DNA of 19,905 bases from Bacillota bacterium (lineage in GTDB: Bacteria; Bacillota; Proteinivoracia; UBA4975). The stretch lies in NCBI GenBank assembly GCA_012727415.1, contig JAAYHI010000009.1, forward strand, positions 1-19,905. Direction: 5' to 3'. Positions 17,531 to 19,905 of this stretch are shown in pieces. The notes below the pieces were generated by a model. The model made no database searches. It saw only the letters and a program-made list of their open reading frames with translations, and had not been told where the DNA came from. A program made the translations under genes and the position numbers. Every line of letters begins with the position of its first letter. The stretch's first letter is position 1.

Positions 17531-17569
17531 ATAAGAAAGGGGACAGCAGATGCCATCCCTCTTTCTTAT
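17531..17569 (-). other. Stem-loop between oppA and oppB
   Basis: On the minus strand ATAAGAAAG-A-GGGA pairs with TCCC-CTTTCTTAT (13 bp with one bulged base; loop about 12 nt), just after the oppA stop. It is followed by ATCAAATTAACTTG, not a T-run, so it looks more like an mRNA-stabilising or processing hairpin that raises oppA over oppBCDF than a full terminator. The rest of the 233-nt gap (17358-17590) holds two small inverted repeats (17411-17425 and 17500-17515), the oppB ribosome site and no gene. Confidence 0.6.
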
Positions 17570-17590
17570 TCCAGTGATTGGCCAAAAACC

Positions 17591-19471
17591 TTATTTGGAG
17601 ATATCGCAGATCATCTCTGCCCACTGCAGGAAGGGAGTGGTGTTGAATCCCTTGACCTTGCTGCTGTAGATGTCATAGTACTGGTTGGAGTAGAGCGGAA
17701 TGACCGGCAGCAGTTCGTTCCAGCGAATCTGGAATTCCAGCCATGCAGCTGAGTACTCTTCTACCTGGGTCGGGTCGAGGCTTCTCATCTTGATGATGAT
17801 TTCGTCTAATTTCTCGTCCTTGACCTGCTCAGTCTGCATGTAAAGGACATGGTAGAAATCAGAGTGGTATGAATAGTAGGGGTCGAAGATGGCGGAGAAG
17901 CCAGTTGCCAGGTTGAAGGTGTGGAATTCACGCTCGTCGCCCATGGTGAAGCCCTCGTAGTAGTGGTCGAGGAGTTTGGCGAAGTCGGAGCGGGTCAGTG
18001 AGAACTTGATGCCGGCATATGGGCAGTTGGCCTTGAATTGGATATCAACGTTGTCGGTAACTTCGTTTTCCTCAGTTCCAAGGTGATTAATTGCCAGCAC
18101 TTCTCCGTCAGCATTGTGACGATAGTACTCGCTGCCGGGCTTGGCCTTGGTGCGGTCAAATGGGGTCTTGCCGTCAGCTTCGTACTTCCACTCGGTTTCA
18201 TCCAGCAGGTCGTTGGCCTTGTCGTGGTTGAGGACAAAGTTGGGAAGGTTGTCGATGGCTTCCTTGTTGTCCTGATACATCCACTGGGCCAGACCATACA
18301 TGCCGTTAACCACGGAGCCGTAGCCGCCGAGAACGTTCTTGATAACTTCCTGACGGTCGATCAGGTAAGCAAGAGCATGGCGGACTTTAGCATCCTGGGT
18401 GGGGCCAAAGTCGCAGTGGATGAAGATTCCGCCGTAACCATTACGGGGATAGTAGGTGACCTTGGTGTTGGGCTCGTCGTTGAGGGCCTTTTCAATCTTT
18501 TCGCCTTCAATGACACCGGTAACAGCGTCAACGGAGCCGTTGATGACCTGGTCTACGTCAGTGGTCTGGTTGATATACTTGATGATGATGTATTCGAGCT
18601 GGGGCTTCTTGCCGTTGGCATCGCCCTTGAAGTGGGGGTTAACCTTGAGAGTTACAGCGTTGTTTTCAAAGCTCTGGAAGATGTAGGGGCCGCAGGATAC
18701 GGTGGGAGCGAAGCGCTCGGTCCCGGCAATACCCTGGCAGTTGCTTTCCAGGCTCCACACTGAGCTGTCGCTGACAAGGCAAGTGCCTTCGAAGGTCTTT
18801 TCTTCCATTTCAGGATTTTCGGCATCTTCCTGGCCTGCCTTGGGAACTTCAATGGTGATTTCGTTGGCAATCTTGGCAGCAGGAGCCCATGCTTTCATGG
18901 GCAGAGGCCGCACGGAAGCATAAGAGGTTTCAAAGAAGTAGGGCAGCATTTCTGCATCGATGGTGACTGAGAACTTGTAGTCATCGATGAGCTTAATGCC
19001 GGTGAAGACCGGGCTTTCACCTGAGAAGTAGGCCTCGTAGCCCAAGAGCCCGTCTCCGGTGGCAGAGCTGGCGCCTGCTTTTACCCATGCAGGGGATGCT
19101 TCCCAGAGAATGCTGAAAATATAGTCATGAGCAGTGATGGGAGAGCCATCGTTCCATTTGAGGTCATCGTGAATCTCAAATGTGTAAGTCTTGTTGCCGT
19201 CGCCATCGACACTGGTTTCCAGATTTTTGACGACAGTTTCGTTAAGGACGATTTCGCCGTCGGGGGTGACAGCATAGGTGCTCATATACCCGCCAGTGAG
19301 GTCCTTAACCCATTTGTCATAAGAGCTGTTGCCAAAGCCGTAGATGAAGTCACCGGAAATGGGTGGGCAACCTACGACCAAGGTTCCGGACACTTTGTCC
19401 GAGGGGGTACAGCCCGCCAGTGAAGCAGCGATTAACATCGATGCAAGCACTAGCACCAAAAGCCTTTTCAT
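17591..19471 (-). CDS. oppA: Oligopeptide-binding lipoprotein OppA
   Basis: Extracellular peptide receptor for the importer, 626 aa, SBP_bac_5 family, somewhat longer than the usual 520-600. The signal peptide MKRLLVLVLASMLIAAS ends in the lipobox SLAGC with the lipidated Cys at residue 21. Family segments seen include FEIHDDLKWNDGSPITAHDY (about residues 95-114), GPYIFQSF (about 260), and the region VRHALAYLIDRQEVIKNVL. An acidic stretch around residues 200-225 (KAGQEDAENPEMEEK) and two cysteines near 230-245 are extra compared with short homologues. I chose the ATG at 19471 since GGGAGG lies seven bases upstream and the signal peptide begins there; the frame is open to 19561 but that part runs through a leader hairpin. 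It is first in the operon, behind two strong promoters. Confidence 0.93.
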   Translation of the reverse strand: MKRLLVLVLASMLIAASLAGCTPSDKVSGTLVVGCPPISGDFIYGFGNSSYDKWVKDLTGGYMSTYAVTPDGEIVLNETVVKNLETSVDGDGNKTYTFEIHDDLKWNDGSPITAHDYIFSILWEASPAWVKAGASSATGDGLLGYEAYFSGESPVFTGIKLIDDYKFSVTIDAEMLPYFFETSYASVRPLPMKAWAPAAKIANEITIEVPKAGQEDAENPEMEEKTFEGTCLVSDSSVWSLESNCQGIAGTERFAPTVSCGPYIFQSFENNAVTLKVNPHFKGDANGKKPQLEYIIIKYINQTTDVDQVINGSVDAVTGVIEGEKIEKALNDEPNTKVTYYPRNGYGGIFIHCDFGPTQDAKVRHALAYLIDRQEVIKNVLGGYGSVVNGMYGLAQWMYQDNKEAIDNLPNFVLNHDKANDLLDETEWKYEADGKTPFDRTKAKPGSEYYRHNADGEVLAINHLGTEENEVTDNVDIQFKANCPYAGIKFSLTRSDFAKLLDHYYEGFTMGDEREFHTFNLATGFSAIFDPYYSYHSDFYHVLYMQTEQVKDEKLDEIIIKMRSLDPTQVEEYSAAWLEFQIRWNELLPVIPLYSNQYYDIYSSKVKGFNTTPFLQWAEMICDISK

Positions 19472-19504
19472 TTCGTTTCCTCCCTTAATAAAATGTAATC
19501 TATA

Positions 19505-19530
19505 TTTTAGGCGGATAAACCGCACTAAAA
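19505..19530 (-). other. Leader hairpin upstream of oppA
   Basis: On the minus strand TTTTAG-T-GCGG pairs with CCGC-CTAAAA around the loop TTTAT (10 bp, one bulged base). It lies about 33 nt upstream of the oppA start, inside a transcript leader of about 170 nt from the nearer promoter. No T-run follows. A ten-codon reading frame (ATG at 19557 to TAG in the 5' arm) ends in the hairpin, but it has no good ribosome site. Confidence 0.45.
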
Positions 19531-19651
19531 CCGCTGGGAAAGCAAGGCAGTAATCATTCACTTAACTATATTCGACGCATAAGGCAAAATTCCTGCTTAT
19601 TCCCTGCAAGAAAATCCAAAAGGCCCAGAGAAAACTGATGGCTTGTCCCCT

Positions 19652-19679
19652 ATTATACTAAATATTAAACAGCAGTCAA
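19652..19679 (-). promoter_or_regulatory. Proximal promoter of the opp operon
   Basis: On the minus strand TTGACT (19679-19674), a 16-nt spacer, then a perfect TATAAT (19657-19652). Strong sigma-A type. Transcription would start about 170 nt upstream of oppA. Confidence 0.8.
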
Positions 19680-19755
19680 GTCCTTTTGGATATCGTGCTG
19701 CAATCGCCATTCCACTCTTCGCAAGCAGCTTGAGGTAAAACATTGCTTGTCAGTG

Positions 19756-19784
19756 ATTATACTTTACTGCTTTAGCAGAGTCAA
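19756..19784 (-). promoter_or_regulatory. Distal promoter of the opp operon
   Basis: On the minus strand TTGACT (19784-19779), a 17-nt spacer, then a perfect TATAAT (19761-19756). Strong sigma-A type, about 105 bp upstream of the proximal promoter and in the same direction. Its spacer contains a perfect 12-bp palindrome. Confidence 0.8.
19767..19778. promoter_or_regulatory. Candidate operator in the distal promoter spacer
   Basis: CTGCTTTAGCAG is a perfect inverted repeat (5-bp arms CTGCT/AGCAG, 2-bp centre) placed between the -35 and -10 boxes. A dimeric repressor bound here would block RNA polymerase. The regulator is unknown. Confidence 0.45.
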
Positions 19785-19797
19785 GAGACATAATTAA

Positions 19798-19809
19798 CCA
19801 AATATTTGG
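19798..19809. promoter_or_regulatory. Candidate regulator site upstream of the distal promoter
   Basis: CCAAATATTTGG is a perfect 12-bp palindrome centred about 20 bp upstream of the distal -35 box. The position suits an activator or an upstream repressor site. From 19810 to 19905 I see no gene, promoter or structure I can support. Confidence 0.4.
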
Positions 19810-19905
19810 CTGAGACGGGGAAACAAGAGTTGTCGAACGCATTCCTGCATACATTTTGGGGATGGAATTTTTTAATTTTCAAAGAGCGCGAATACTTCTT
19901 AAGAG

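Noticed and set aside
18038..18763. 241-aa plus-strand frame inside oppA
   Set aside because: Antisense shadow of a well-supported gene; composition is repetitive in V/D/G from the complementary codons, with no ribosome site.
19472..19905. T-box or other known riboswitch upstream of oppA
   Set aside because: I found no T-box consensus, specifier stem or terminator/antiterminator pair, only a simple hairpin and palindromes.

Overview
The window reads as a chromosomal segment of an anaerobic, low-to-mid GC Firmicute (Clostridia-like). The grounds are strong AGGAGG-type ribosome sites, Gram-positive lipoprotein signals, TTGACx/TATAAT promoters, nucleoside and peptide ABC operons of the Bacillus/Clostridium kind, and one gene that appears to need selenocysteine decoding. 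I see no rRNA, tRNA, CRISPR array, insertion sequence or phage gene. All genes but one lie on the minus strand.

Layout by region. (1) 9-4133, minus: a tight five-gene cluster, in transcription order a Methyltransf_32-type SAM methyltransferase, a 77-aa zinc-ribbon protein, an ArsC/Spx-family protein with an in-frame UGA at its catalytic cysteine position (read here as selenocysteine, 2363-2713), a TaqI/Eco57I-like N6-adenine DNA methyltransferase, and endonuclease III (nth). (2) 4267-5631, plus: a lone glucose/N-acetylglucosamine-type PTS EIICB gene. (3) 5660-11630, minus: a BMP-family lipoprotein, a double-domain ABC ATPase and two permeases (a NupNOPQ/YufNOPQ-type nucleoside importer), then an M29 aminopeptidase with a rho-independent terminator. 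(4) 11772-19471, minus: an oligopeptide importer oppA-oppB-oppC-oppD-oppF followed by a small membrane protein and a terminator. (5) 19472-19905: a regulatory region with two well-formed tandem promoters, palindromes and a leader hairpin upstream of oppA.

Two things stand out. The first is the probable selenoprotein: the ArsC-like gene would be annotated as an N-terminally truncated 91-aa protein starting at a GTG, but the same frame continues upstream through a UGA to a well-placed ATG, giving a full-length 116-aa protein with U at the redox position and a hairpin of bacterial SECIS geometry just downstream. The second is an unusual peptide transporter: its OppC permease carries a seven-repeat RCC1-like beta-propeller between the first and second membrane segments, and its OppF ATPase carries a helical/coiled-coil insertion of about 170 residues between Walker A and the Q-loop. 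Both enlargements are in one operon, while OppB and OppD have ordinary sizes.

Functionally the segment is mostly nutrient acquisition (peptides, nucleosides, an amino sugar or hexose) plus peptide breakdown. The 9-4133 cluster mixes DNA repair and methylation genes with a redox protein, and its common purpose is not evident from sequence.
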